Shown piece after piece: positions 1 to 10,425 of a DNA stretch of 64,000 nucleotides. The position numbers and the translations under genes are program-made. Below the pieces are notes generated by a model. It saw only the letters and a list, made by a program, of their open reading frames with translations, had not been told where the DNA came from and made no database searches. The stretch is from Okapia johnstoni. Taxonomy: Eukaryota > Chordata > Mammalia > Artiodactyla > Giraffidae. Location: assembly GCA_024291935.2 (NCBI GenBank), contig CM044312.1, positions 75,287,001-75,351,000 of the forward strand, given 5' to 3'. Positions within the stretch are counted from its first letter, which is position 1. Each line of letters opens with the position of its first letter.

Positions 1-503
1 AACACTCCTGTAAGATATTACATGTCTTGTAAAATCAATATAAGCATCTTGACATCAAGGATTATACTGAACTCAAAATTGTATCTTAACCAGTAGCAAG
101 TCATTAGAATGTAAAATATTTGTGAATATTGACAGAAAAGAATGGAGAAATGAATGAATGGAGAGAAGGATGGAAAGTAAGAGGGTAGTAAGAAGTGATG
201 AAAGGAAGAAGAAATAGAAGATGAATTATGGCTGATATTATTCTGGTAAGATCATTTACACAAAGAAAAAATAAAAGATTAGTGTTTCATAAGAAAATAA
301 GAAATTGAGCTAAGTTTTAGAGTTTTCTGAATATGTATTTGAGTTTGGGAATGCCTTTTAAACCTACCCAGTCATTTTGAGTTTTCAGCAACTCTGTTCT
401 TTTCAATCTAATAAGCATTCCCTAAACCACAGTACCACTGTAATGTTTTATTTCACTTAATCTAAGACAGCATCTATATTAAAACTATACTACTTCATAT
501 ATA
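1..503. other. AT-rich sequence, no feature seen
   Basis: No repeat family, coding signal or RNA gene is recognised. The stretch at about 120-240 is purine-rich (GAA/GGA-rich) without forming a clean tandem array. Confidence 0.5.
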
Positions 504-713
504 GGGCTTCCCTGATGGCTCAGTGGTAAAGAATCTGCCTGCCAATGCTGGAAACGTGTGTTTGATCCCTAGTCTGGGAAGATCTCCTGGAGAACGAAAT
601 GGCAAGTCACTCTAGTATTATTGTTTGAAAAATTCCATGGACAGAAGAGCCTAGCGGTCTGCAGTCCATAGAGTTGCAAAGAGTCAGACATGACTTAGCA
701 ACTAAACAACAAT
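504..713 (+). mobile_element. Bov-tA type SINE
   Basis: It begins with the family head GGGCTTCCCTGATGGCTCAG and has the tRNA-like B-box region (TTTGATCCCTAG). The BovA part follows, with 'CCATGGACAGAAGAGCC' and the terminal 'GAGTCAGACATGACTTAGCA'. Full length for the family at about 210 bp, with many point changes. Flanks contain related but imperfect CTTCATATA and CTTTATACG, a possible decayed TSD. Non-autonomous, no protein. Confidence 0.9.
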
Positions 714-1091
714 GACAACTTTATACGTCCCAGAGAAAGAAAAGGAAGTGTCAAATAAATTCTAACCAAATTATAAGATACATCTCCATTTCAGAAATGT
801 TAAAATGTGAAAAACATGCAGTGTAGAATCTATAGGTAGATATAAAATGAACACAATTTTCATGGACCCATTCTCTATGCATCCTAAAAGGAAGAGAAAC
901 ATTAAGCTTGTAACCCAGTAGGTCTGCGAATATCATTAGAGAATCACAGGATAATCTTAATTTTGGCTCTAGAATTTTCAACTGTTACTGCCAAGAGGGA
1001 AATGTGACATTTTACATGATTCAGATGTCTATAAAAATATTTGCAAGTTCAGGTATAACAAATTATTCTAAGCTACTGAAACAAGAGAAGA
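714..1091. other. AT-rich sequence, no feature seen
   Basis: Nothing recognised. An open stretch on the minus strand here (751-981) has no family resemblance I can see. Confidence 0.5.
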
Positions 1092-1293
1092 CCTTCCCTG
1101 GTGGCTCAGATGGTAGAGAATCTGCCTGCAATGCAGGAGACCTGGGTTCAGTTCCTGGGTTGGGAAGATCCCCTGGAGAAAGGAATGGTAACTCACTCCA
1201 GTATTTTTGCCTGGAGAACTTCATGGAGAGAGGAGCCCGGTAGGCTACAGTCCACGCGGGAACAAAGAGTTAGACATGACTGAGTGACTAACT
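1092..1293 (+). mobile_element. Bov-tA type SINE
   Basis: Head 'CCTTCCCTGGTGGCTCAGA', then the GGAGACCTGGGTTCAGTTCC tRNA-like box, 'GGAAGATCCCCTGGAG', and the terminal 'AGAGTTAGACATGACTGAGT'. About 200 bp, so essentially complete. Two overlapping open stretches here are translations of the SINE and are not genes. Confidence 0.92.
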
Positions 1294-2453
1294 CTTCAGT
1301 TTAAGAAAACTTCCTACGATAGGTAAAATAAATTTTTAGATCTATGCAAAAAGGAAAGCTGCAAAGCCAAGTCCTGGATGTGCGTCTATACAATAAAGTT
1401 CATACTAATATTGCAAATCCAACCAAGCTCCTAAAGATAAAAGTTTCCTTCCCACCCCTCATGTTTTCCTTTTCAAGGAATGACATAAGACATATTGGCC
1501 CCTCAAATTATCAAATCTTTCACAAGTATTTTTCTTCAATACTACAGCATTCTTTGAAATGCTTAATAAATTTGACAGACATTTAAAAACAAATTAAAAT
1601 AAAAACGATATTAGTTCTAAGGTAGGACTCAAGGAATCAACTCAAGCACTAAACCAGATACAAAAGAACCAAATGGCTGAGCAAAAAATTCTCCCTTGTG
1701 GCCAGGAAGCAACATCAAGGTTAAAATTTACATAATAGCTCATCCACATAAAATCAAAGGTCCGTTGGCTCAAAACTGAGTACAATTCTCATACAAATAA
1801 TTGGCAGGCAAGTGTGCACTAACATAGAAGAATTGCCAATGAGGAGGGATTTCATGCTTGTTGAATCAGTCGACCAGCTTCACAAGTACGTACATTATCT
1901 CAAAGGGAATTTAATTGTTGCAGCCAAAGCACAGTAATGAAAGTGAAAATTGACAAATCTGAATATTTTTAATTGTTTCCAACTGCACTTCCACATTTGA
2001 TTTTTCTATCAAATAGTATCCTATTTTTATTTGCTGAAAAAGCCAACTATAACTATCATAGTTGTAAATGCAATACCCCCAAACATAAAAATCTCCTGAA
2101 GACTTTAGCATTTATTGCATGATCATCATAATTTCATAAATATAGTAAAGAGTGTTTTTTTGCTAATAAAAATATTGACCTTTTTTTGAACACTATTTCC
2201 CCTCATTAACACAAATAATCCCCAAATACATTCAAACCCTAAAGAGGGCCACAAAAATTTGGAATAAATGGGACGCCTTCCTACCCATTGGGTAGTCAGG
2301 GAATGTGGAGAAGAAAGGGCCTAGAGAAGAATTTTAGAATGAGATCCTTAATGGTCTGTGACATTCTGTCACAATGATTATATCCATCAGTTAGACACTG
2401 TTGGGTTTGTTTTTGAAAGGCAGGCATTTGCAAAGCTGTCAAAGTCAATTATG
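1294..2453. other. AT-rich unique sequence
   Basis: About 1.16 kb with no recognised repeat or gene. Short open stretches (for example 1344-1586 plus, 1911-2111 minus) have no recognisable motif or coding character. Confidence 0.5.
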
Positions 2454-2602
2454 TTGGGAAAATCTCCTGGAGAAGGGAATGGGTACCCACTCCAGTGTTC
2501 ATTCCTGCCTTGAGAATTCCATTGACAGAGGAGCCTGGTGGGACACAGTCCACTGGGTTGCAAAAAGTTGGACACAACTGAGTGACTAACACACACACAT
2601 AC
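2454..2602 (+). mobile_element. Bov-tA/BovA SINE lacking its head
   Basis: It starts inside the element at 'TTGGGAAAATCTCCTGGAGA' and runs through the BovA part to 'GTTGGACACAACTGAGTGAC', followed by a short (AC)n tail. The roughly 55-bp tRNA-like head is missing. No clear TSD. Confidence 0.85.
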
Positions 2603-2846
2603 AAATGCTATTATATGTTTGTAGAAGTTGAGTCACTGAAATGCTTCAAGTCATGTGTGAGAAAACATGTAGTTTCTCTTGGGTAGGTGTTGCAATTGAC
2701 ATACATATATATTAATATAATAGTTTATAGGTAGTGAATCTGAAACCAGGGAGCAATCTAAATTTGTATTCTTCATCTAGGGCAGTTTAACAGTATTTTT
2801 TCAGAGTATTGGGCTTCTAAATCAGAATCACTTAAGAGTGTTAATT

Positions 2847-2861
2847 AAAAATGCAATTTTC
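2847..2861 (+). repeat. TSD of the L1 at 2862-3769 (left copy)
   Basis: AAAAATGCAATTTTC here matches AAAAATGTAGTTTTC at 3770-3784 at 13 of 15 positions, with two transitions. It brackets the L1 exactly, which supports a single target-primed insertion that has since diverged. Confidence 0.75.
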
Positions 2862-3769
2862 AATCAATAAATGAGCAGAAGACCTAAACAGACATTTCTC
2901 CAAAGAAGAGAAACACATGACCAATAGGCACATGAAAAGACATTCATTATCACCAATTATTAGAGAAATGCAAATCAAAACTACAATTAGGTATCACTTT
3001 ACACTGGTCATCATCAAAAAATCTACAAATAATAAGTGCTGGATAGAGTATGGAGAAGAGAGACCGCTTCTACATTGTTGGTGGAAATGTAAAGCGGTAC
3101 AACCACTATGCAAAATAATATGGACATTCCTTAAAAACCAAAAATAGAGCTACCATATGATCCTGGACATATATCTGAAGAAAATTCTAATCAAAACAAA
3201 ATAAAAATTGCACCCAATGTTCATAGCAGCACTATTTACAATAGCTAAGACACAGAAGCAACCTAAGTGTACATCAACAGATGACTGGATAAAGAAGATG
3301 TACATATACACACCCATACACAGGAATATTACTTGGCCATAAATAGGAATGAAATTCTGCCATTTACAGGCACATGGATGGACCTATAAATTACCATAAT
3401 GAGTGAAGCCAGATAGAGAAGTACAAATATTATATGATATTACTTACATGTAGAATCTATGAAATATTATAAATGAACTTTTTTCCAAAACAGCAACAGA
3501 CTCACAGACATGAAAAACAAACTTATGGTTGCCAAAGGGAAAAAGAAATGAAGTATGGAATCAACAGACACATATAACATAAAGTAGATAAACTACAAGG
3601 ATTTAATGCATAAAACAAGGAACTATATTCAATAATCTCATAATACTCCATAATGGAAAAGAATCAGAAGTATATGTACATATACAAATAACTAAATCAC
3701 TTTTCTGTATGCCTGAAACTAACAAAATATTGCAAATCAACTATATTTTAATTTAAAAGGAAAGAATAC
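2862..3769 (+). mobile_element. L1 LINE, 5'-truncated 3' end
   Basis: It carries the last part of ORF2 (about 2880-3400) and the 3' untranslated region, ending near 3760 with 'AAATCAACTATATTTTAATT' and a degenerate A-rich tail. The classic L1 phrases for small-tail ORF2 ('ATTAGAGAAATGCAAATCAA', 'AATAGCTAAGACACAGAAGC') are visible. About 900 bp of a roughly 6-8 kb element, so severely 5'-truncated. Flanked by a 15-bp TSD. Confidence 0.93.
2917..3147 (+). pseudogene. L1 ORF2 C-terminal remnant
   Basis: A 76-codon open fragment of L1 ORF2p from the region after the reverse-transcriptase domain. Recognisable phrases are '[16 protein letters not shown]', 'IIKKSTNNKCW' and 'LLHCWWKCKAVQPL'. No catalytic domain is present and it ends at a stop after LKNQK. 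It is non-functional, lying within the 5'-truncated L1. Confidence 0.85.
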
Positions 3770-4066
3770 AAAAATGTAGTTTTCTGAGCCTTACACCCCA
3801 GATTGAATCTCAGAATCATTCTGAAGTGAGGACTAGATATTCATAATTTTATTACTCTTGCATTTCACAATCTAACACTGAGATCTTTATTAAAAAGAAA
3901 ATCTGAGAGTGACTGCATTAAAACAGTGTGTGCTCCGTGAAAGGCTTCCTCCACATTTCACAAGAGAAAAAGGATCTGTTATTTTTATACTGAAGGACAG
4001 AAAATGAAATCAGAATTCTCAAATCTTGGGTTTAAGTTGTAGTCAAATGTTTTTAGAAAAATATAT

Positions 4067-4076
4067 ATATTTTTAT
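4067..4076 (+). repeat. TSD of the BovB at 4077-7749 (left copy)
   Basis: ATATTTTTAT at 4067-4076 is repeated exactly at 7750-7759, right after the BovB 3' terminus. It is AT-rich and only 10 bp, so chance is possible, but its placement at both ends of a full-length element makes a TSD likely. Confidence 0.65.
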
Positions 4077-4595
4077 TGAGATAGACAAGGCTGTGGTCCG
4101 TGTGATCAGATTAGCTAGTTTTCTGTAATTTTAGTTTCAGTGTGTCTGCCATCTGATGCCCTCTCGCAACACCTACCATCTTACTTGGGTTTCTCTTACC
4201 TTGGACATGGGGTATTTCTTCACGGCTGCTCCAGCAAAGTGCAGCCGTTGCTCCTTATCTTGGACAAGGGGTAACTACTCACGATGGCCCCTCCTGACCT
4301 TGAATGTGGAGTAACTCCTCTTGGCCCTCCTGTGCCCATGCAGCCGCTGCTCCTTGGGCCTGGGGTAACTCCTCTTGCTGCCGCCCCCGACCCCCGGTCC
4401 AGTCTAGCTCCTCTAGGCCGCTGCCCCTGGCCCAGCCTAGCTCCTCTCGCCGCTGCCCCCGGCCCCTGGCCCCAGCCCCGGCCTAGCTCCTGTCGGCCGC
4501 CGCCCCCAGCCCCTGGCCTGGCCTAGCTCCTCTTGGTCGCACTTCTATGCACAGCCATCACAGCCATCTCGCTTCACAGCCTTGTCTATCTCAAT
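4075..4595. repeat. 21-bp perfect inverted repeat around the BovB 5' region
   Basis: Bases 4075-4095 are the exact reverse complement of 4575-4595 (arm core GATAGACAAGGCTGTG). The arms bracket the GC-rich 5' region, about 480 bp apart. The left arm overlaps the first bases of the element and the last bases of the proposed TSD. Whether the arms belong to the bovid BovB family in general or to this copy needs an alignment. Confidence 0.8.
4200..4560 (+). promoter_or_regulatory. GC-rich tandem-unit 5' region of BovB
   Basis: A GC- and CpG-bearing block in an AT-rich window. It is built from imperfect units carrying 'GGGGTAACTCCTC' or 'CTAGCTCCTCT' followed by 'GGCCGCTGCCCC'-like runs. CTAGCTCCT occurs at 4404, 4437, 4483 and 4523 (spacing 33, 46, 40). 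Earlier GGGGTA-type units start near 4209, 4268, 4309 and 4364. Its position before the endonuclease start suggests 5' UTR and internal promoter. That role is an inference. Proline/alanine-rich open stretches across it (4284-4526, 4304-4486) come from base composition. Confidence 0.55.
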
Positions 4596-4606
4596 GAAAC
4601 TAAGCC

Positions 4607-5633
4607 ATGCCGTGTTGGGCCACCCAAGACAGATGGGTCATGATGGAGAGGTCTGACAGAATGTGGTCCACTGGAGAAGGGCATGGCAAACCACTTCAGT
4701 ATTCTTGCCTTGAGAACCCCATGAACAGTATGAAAAGGCAAAAAGATAGGACACTGAAAGTTGAACTCCCCAGGTCAGTAAGTGGCCAATATGCTACTGG
4801 AGATCAGTGGAGAAATAACTCCAGAAAGAATGATGGGATGGAGCCAAAGCAAAAACAATACCCAGCTGTGGATGTGACTGGTGATAGAAGCAAAGTCCGA
4901 TGCTATAAAGAGCAATATTGCATAGGAACCTGGAATGTTAGGTTCATGAATCAAGGCAAATTGGAAGTGGTCAAAAGGAGATGGCAAGAGTGAACGTCGA
5001 CATTCTATGAATCAGCGAACTAAGATGGACTGGAATGGGTGAATTTAACTCAGATGACCATTATATTTACTACTGTGGGCAAGAATCCCTTAGAAGAAAT
5101 GGTTAGCCATCATGGTCAACAAAAGAGTCCAAAAGGCAGTACTTGGATGCAATCTCAAAAACGATAGAATGATCTCTGTTGTTTCCAAGGCAAACCATTC
5201 AATATCACAGTAATCCAAGTCTATGCCCCGACTATTAACGCTGAAGAAGCTGAAGTTGAACGGTTCTATGAAGACCTACAAGACCTTCTAGAACTAACAC
5301 CCCAAAAAGATGTCTTTTTCATTATAGGGGACTGGAATGCAAAAGTAGGAAGTCAAGAAACACCTGGCGTAACAGGCAAATTTTGCCTTGGAGTACAGAA
5401 TGAAGCAGGGCAAAGGCTAATAGAGTTTTGCCAAGAGAATGCACTGGTCATAGCAAACACCCTCTTCCAACAACACAAGAGAAGACTCTACACATGGACA
5501 TCACCAGATGGTCAACACTGAAATCAGATTGATTATATTCTTTGCAGCCAAAGATGGAGAAAGCTCTATACAGTCAGCAAAAACAGGACCGGGAGCAGAC
5601 TGTGGCTCAGATCATGAACTGCTTATTGCCAAA
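4607..5633 (+). pseudogene. BovB endonuclease domain, disabled
   Basis: Remnant of the EN domain, which nicks target DNA to prime reverse transcription. An open part runs 4607-4993 (128 codons) and includes the N-terminal strand GTWNVRFMNQGKLEVV, where the N is the expected catalytic/metal-site residue. After a one-base loss near 4972-4978 the frame changes. Read in the native frame there is a TGA at 5008-5010 just before 'ISEL'. Further small deletions occur near 5103 and 5183. GDWNAKVG is encoded near 5330 and the terminal catalytic SDH at 5607-5615. CGA to TGA decay after 'DGQH' near 5520 and a one-base gain near 5560 add more breaks. Confidence 0.85.
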
Positions 5634-6821
5634 TTCAGACTTAAATTGAAGAAAGTAGGGAAAACCACTAGTCCATTCAGGTATGACCTAGATCAAATCC
5701 CTTATGAGTATACAGTAGAAGTGACAAATAGATTTAAGGGACTAGATCTGATAGACAGAGTGCCTAATGAACTATGGACAGAGGTTCATGACACTGTACA
5801 GGAGACAGGGATAAAGAAAATCCCCATGGAAAAGAAATGCAAAAAAGCAAAATGGCTGTCTGAGGAGGACTTACAGACAGCTGGGAACAGAAGAGAAGCG
5901 AAAAGCAAAGGAAAAAAGGAAAGATATTCCCATCTGAATGCAGAGTTCCAAAGAATAGCAAGGAGAGATAAGAAAGCCTTCCTCAGCGATCAGTGCAAAG
6001 AAATAGAGGAAAACAACAGATTGGGAAAGACTAGAGATCTCTTCAAGAAAATTAGAGATACCAAAGGAACATTTCATGCAAAGATAGGCTCGATAATGGA
6101 CAGAAATGGTATGGACCTAACAGAAGCAGAAGATATTAAGAAGAGGTGGCAAGAATACACAGAAGAACTGTACAAAAAAGATCTTCACAACCCAGATAAT
6201 CACGATGGTGTGATCACTCACCTAGAGCCAGACATCCTGGAATGTGAAGTCAAGTGGGCCTTAGAAAGCATCACTATGAACAAAGCTACTGGAGGTGATG
6301 GAATTCCAGTTGAGCTATTTCAAATCCTAAAAGATGATGCTGTGAAAGTGCTGCACTCGATATGCCAGCAAATCTGGAAAACTCAGCAGTGGCCACAGGA
6401 CTGGAAAAGGTCAGTTTTCCTTCCAATTGCAAAGAAAGGCAATGCCAAAGAATGCTCAAACTACTGCACAATTGCACTCATCTCACATGCTAGTAAAGTA
6501 ATGCTCAAAATTCTCCAAGCCAGGCTTCAGCAATACATGAACTGTGAACTTCCACATGCTCAAGCTGGTTTTAGAAAAGGCAGAGGAACCAGAGATCAAA
6601 TTGCCAATATCCACTGGATCATCGAAAAAGCAAGAGAGTTCCAGAAAAACATTTATTTCTTCTTTATTGACCATGCCAAAGCCTTTGACTGTGTGGATCA
6701 CAATAAACTGTGGAAAATTCTGAAAGAGATGGGAATACCAGACCATCTGACCTGTCTCTTGAGAAACCTGTATACAGGTCAGGAAGCAACAGTTAGAACT
6801 GGACATGGGACAACAGACTGA
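5508..6821 (+). pseudogene. BovB EN tail plus RT N-terminal half
   Basis: The longest open frame in the window, 437 codons. The first ~17 residues are out of the native frame; the native frame resumes at ESSIQSAKT. Residues 32-36 are CGSDH, the end of EN. A basic linker (about 60-190) follows, then RT: GGDGIPVE near 264, AQAGFRKGRGTRDQIANI near 352, and motif A DHAKAFDCVDH with candidate catalytic Asp at residue 388 and 394. It ends at TGA 6819-6821 in 'GTTD*', where the family has Trp (TGG to TGA). RT motifs B and C (YADD) lie beyond the stop, so this cannot be an active polymerase. Confidence 0.9.
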
Positions 6822-7628
6822 TTCCAAATAGGAAAAAGGAGTACGTCAAGGCTGTATATTGTCACCCTGCTTATTTAACTTAAAAGAAGAGTACATCATG
6901 AGAAACGCTGGGCTGGAATAAACACAAGCTGGAATCAAGATTGCCGGGAGAAATATCAATAACCTCAGATATGCAGATGACACCACCCTTATGGCAGAAA
7001 GTGAAGAACTAAAGGGCCTCTTGATGAAAGTGAAAGAGCAGAGTGAAAAAGTTGGCTTAAAGCTCAACGTTCAGAAAACTAAGATCATGGCATCTGGTCC
7101 CATCACTTCATGGGAAATAGATGGGGAAACTGTGCAAACAGTGTCAGACTTTATTTTGGGGGCTCCAAAATCACTGCTGATGGTGATTGCAGCCATGAAA
7201 TTAAAAGACGCTTACTCCTTGGAAGGAAGGTTATGCCCAACCTAGATAGCATATTTAAAAGCAGAGACATTACTTTGCCAACAAAAGTCTGTCTAGTCAA
7301 GGCTATGGTTTTTCCAGTGGTCATGTATGGATGTGAGAGTTGGACAGTGAAGAAAGCTGAGCACCGAAGAATTGATGCTTTTGAACTGTGGTGTTGGACA
7401 AGACTCTTGAGAGTCCATTGGACTGCAAGAAGATCCAATCAATCCATCCTAAAAGAGATCAATCCTGGGTGTTCATTGGAAGGACTGATGTTGAAGCTGA
7501 AACTCCAATACTTTGGCCACCTCATGCGAAGAGTTGACTCATTGGAAAAGACCCTAATGCTGGGAAAGTATTGGGGGCAGGAGGAGAAGGGGACAACAGA
7601 GGATGAGATGGTTGGATGGAATCACTGA
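6822..7628 (+). pseudogene. BovB RT C-terminal half and tail domain
   Basis: Continuation after the stop. An extra A in 'GGAAAAAGGAGTACGTC' (near 6830) shifts the frame. Motif B is encoded near 6841-6870 and YADD at 6970-6981. A GAA to TAA change lies at about 6918-6920. Frame is lost again near 7155-7165 in a G/T run. An open segment at 7110-7628 holds the native phrases 'ITADGDCSHEIKRR', 'MVFPVVMYGCESWTVKK' and 'RRIDAFELWCW', the conserved BovB C-terminal region. No functional product is expected. Confidence 0.88.
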
Positions 7629-7759
7629 CTTGATGGACATGCGTTTGGGTAGACTCTGGGAGCTGGTGATGGACAGGGAGGCCTGGCGTGCTGCAATTCA
7701 TGGGGTTGCAAAGAGTCATACTCGACTGAGCGACTGAACTGAACTGAACATATTTTTAT

Positions 7760-9329
7760 ATAGAATTGTGCTGTCAAGTATTAAGTAATTGAGATTAGTC
7801 AATAATTATCTACATAAAATGAGAATGAGAAAAGCACCTATTCTTATATAGCTGTTCAGTTCTAAGTGGTTAGAAATAACTATAAGCCCACTAATTACCT
7901 TGGGACTTAACCAGAGAAAATACCTCCCACCTACATTCTTATGCATATTCTGAGGTTGTTCTCAGCCTTAAAGCATCATTATAACCCCCAAACTATACAA
8001 ACGCAAGCTAAATGGAGGTGAAGCCTTCAAAACTAGAGAGATTAAGACTGAAAGCAAGCTCAGGAGTCACCAGTCCAGTCACCTCATTTGACAAACTTCA
8101 GCAAAAATGTTAACATAAGGGTGAGTAAAAAGCCAGTAATTTTGGTATTAAGGCCATTGCTTTTTACTGCTGTTCAGATCATACAGCTTTCTTACAGTGC
8201 TGTCCTATAATCTTCTTAAATAATAAAAGTTCTCTTTCAACACCTTTTAACTGCTTCTTTGGGCTACTATGAATATTCTTCTAGCATGAGTTCTAAATTG
8301 TTTATCCCATAAACTGACGATAGATACAGAGATGCTATGTGCGTCAATACCTCACCAATGTTTATATCATTAAGCCATACAACCTTAATCATTAAGGTTT
8401 TAAAATTTTTTTCTTGGGATGCCACATCTATACAACTTCAATCAACATATTCTACTTGAAGGACATAATTAGATCTGGATCTTACTAAGGATTGTAATAC
8501 AAAGTTACAACTTGCATGTTTTATGATTTCACATAATTAAACTCAAAGTATGATGTACAAACTGCTGAAACAGGAAAGACTTGAAAATTATCTTACACTG
8601 AAAAGAATACAGATAGTGTTATTCTAAATTTTTTGAATAAAATATTATTAGCTAATTTGATTTTATAATAATATGAGAAACCAAAAATCTGGATCCTGAA
8701 TCTATTGCCATTTTCAAATGAATGGATTACTGTCTTGAGGAAACAGAAGGCAAGCAGTTTGGGGCTTTGGAGGCTTAACAAGAGAAGTTCACTTTAATGA
8801 AATGAATGGTGGAGCTTGGTAAAAGTCTTCTCATACATTTAAGGTTCGGGTCTATTTCACACAGCTCTAGAATTTAGAACTCTGAATGGAAGCATCAAGA
8901 ATATAGACTTGCATTCATTATTTGGAAGCACTTTCTCACAATCAAAGTTGTTTGAAATCAAAACAGTCTGCCTCTTATGCTCTACTGAGGATTTAGGCAT
9001 CTTCTGTTGGTTGTTTTTCTGTGATTTTCCCTAAGGTAACCTCCAAGGAAACGGCAGTCTTTGCAATGCAAACTCAAAGTGCTGTATATTCTGAACCACG
9101 ATCATGTGACTTAGATTTGACAATTTTTCAAAAAGTATTAATCTTTTTAGAAGATAAAAACCGTAACAGAATCTGAGGCACTTCCCTTACAGAGAGTCTA
9201 TCATCAGCATAGCATTCAACTACAGATAAAACTAAAACCCTATTATTTGTTTTGTGGTTTACATTCTCTAGGGGAAGTGTGAAATTCATAAAGTATATGA
9301 ATATGTGTCAATTATATATATACGCTAAA
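7760..9329. other. Unique AT-rich sequence
   Basis: About 1.57 kb without a recognised repeat, exon or RNA gene. A minus-strand open stretch at 8593-8781 has no recognisable features. Confidence 0.5.
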
Positions 9330-9545
9330 ATTATCAAACACTTAATATGTGTTAGGAGCTATTCTAAGAACCTTACATGAGTTAATTTATTTAAGCGTCA
9401 TGAGTGCTTTATTATCATTTCCTACTTACAAGTAAAGAAACTGAGAGATGGGGAGAGTTATGTTATATGTCCCAATTTGTATCATCAGCAAGGGATGCAG
9501 TCAAAACTTGACGTCAAAATGAGCCTGCCCTCTTAACAACTCTCC
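9330..9545 (-). mobile_element. MIR SINE relic
   Basis: Antisense MIR core. Phrases in family order are 'GGAGCTATTCTAAGAACCTT', 'CATGAGTTAATTTATTTAAG', 'AAGTAAAGAAACTGAGAGAT' and 'CAGTC' at the end. Diverged as expected for an element predating the placental radiation. Confidence 0.75.
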
Positions 9546-10212
9546 AAATGTCACATTTGTGTAGGCAGTGAGGGGCTTACCTGGATATTATATGATAGGA
9601 ATAATGAAATGTTAGCATTTATAAAACAAACATTATCAAACATGAACAATGACAGTACTCATATAAGCAAAATTACCATTCCTACCTTAAGAAATAGCAG
9701 CCTTCTTCCTGTCTCTAAAAGGATGTAAACTATAAACAACCTCTGGTTGTTTAAAAATCACTTCCACTCTGTAATAAGCATAATTATCAATAGTTTTATA
9801 AGCTAGAGTTTCTTTAAAATTATGAAAATATGAGTATGTATATATGTGGACAGATGTGTATATATACACATCTATAGTAGTAAGTAACTATGTAGTAAAG
9901 GACATATAATTTAAATAATTATATGTTTAATTAACATTTTAAATATAACATTATAATTTTAAAATAAGAAGGGATCAATCAATAAAGGAATGGTTTGGTT
10001 AACATATATTGATCTGTATAGAATTCCAGCTTTAAAAGACAAAAATGAACAGATCACAAAAATAAAAAGCCATGAGAAACTTTCATGCTAGCATTAACAA
10101 GAGGAACTATCGATTGACATTTTTAAATTAAAAAAAAATGGGAGAAGGCCTAAGATACATTCTTGACAGAAATACATCTAATCAATCTATTATGCATGCT
10201 TGATAAGCATTT
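9546..10212. other. Very AT-rich sequence
   Basis: About 670 bp dominated by A/T, with short ATAT and TACACAT runs around 9830-9960. No gene or family recognised. Confidence 0.5.
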
Positions 10213-10424
10213 GGGCTTCCCAGGGGCTTCCCTGATTCAGTCGGTAGAGTCTACCTGCAAAGCGGGATACCGGGTTCAATTCCTGAGTCAGGAAGATTCC
10301 CTGGAGAAGGAAAGGACAACCTACTCCAGTATTCTTGCCTGGACAATTCCATGGACAGAGGAGCCTGGTGGGCTACAGTACATGGGGTCACAAGGGTCAG
10401 ATGTGACTGAGTGACTAACACACA
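10213..10424 (+). mobile_element. Bov-tA SINE with doubled head
   Basis: The body is 10224-10424, from 'GGGCTTCCCTGATTCAGTCG' to 'GATGTGACTGAGTGACTAAC'. It is preceded at 10213 by a second copy of the head (GGGCTTCCCAG), so the element looks as though two starts were fused. A further SINE follows two bases later. Confidence 0.88.
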
Positions 10425-10425
10425 C

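Larger units (their letters stand above)
2795..3860. mobile_element. MER5-like hAT relic, split by an L1
   Basis: Two flanks, 2795-2861 and 3770-3860, read as parts of one old MER5-type non-autonomous hAT element. The left has 'AAATCAGAATCACTTAAGAG' followed by an AAAATGCA run. The right has 'TTTTCTGAGCCTTACACCCC' and 'GAATCTCAGAATCATTCTGA'. These follow the order expected for MER5 (ATCAGAATCACC..., AAAATGCAGATT..., CCCCAC...). An L1 occupies 2862-3769. Old and diverged, so the family call is tentative. Confidence 0.5.
4077..7749 (+). mobile_element. Near full-length BovB (RTE-clade LINE)
   Basis: About 3.67 kb, the longest element here. In order: GC-rich 5' region with short tandem units (about 4200-4560), apurinic-type endonuclease (EN) coding remnants (about 4607-5633), reverse transcriptase (RT, about 5634-7100), a C-terminal domain to about 7690, and the 3' terminus 'CGACTGAGCGACTGAACTGA'. 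The reading frame is broken by several indels and stops, so the copy cannot make an active protein. It is flanked by a 10-bp TSD. BovB is a hallmark of ruminants and is known for horizontal transfer among vertebrates. Its size and intact ends suggest it was once a complete insertion. Confidence 0.95.

Noticed and set aside
4284..4526. Proline/alanine-rich open stretches on the plus strand
   Set aside because: They lie in the GC-rich tandem units of the BovB 5' region; composition explains them and no start context or domain is seen.
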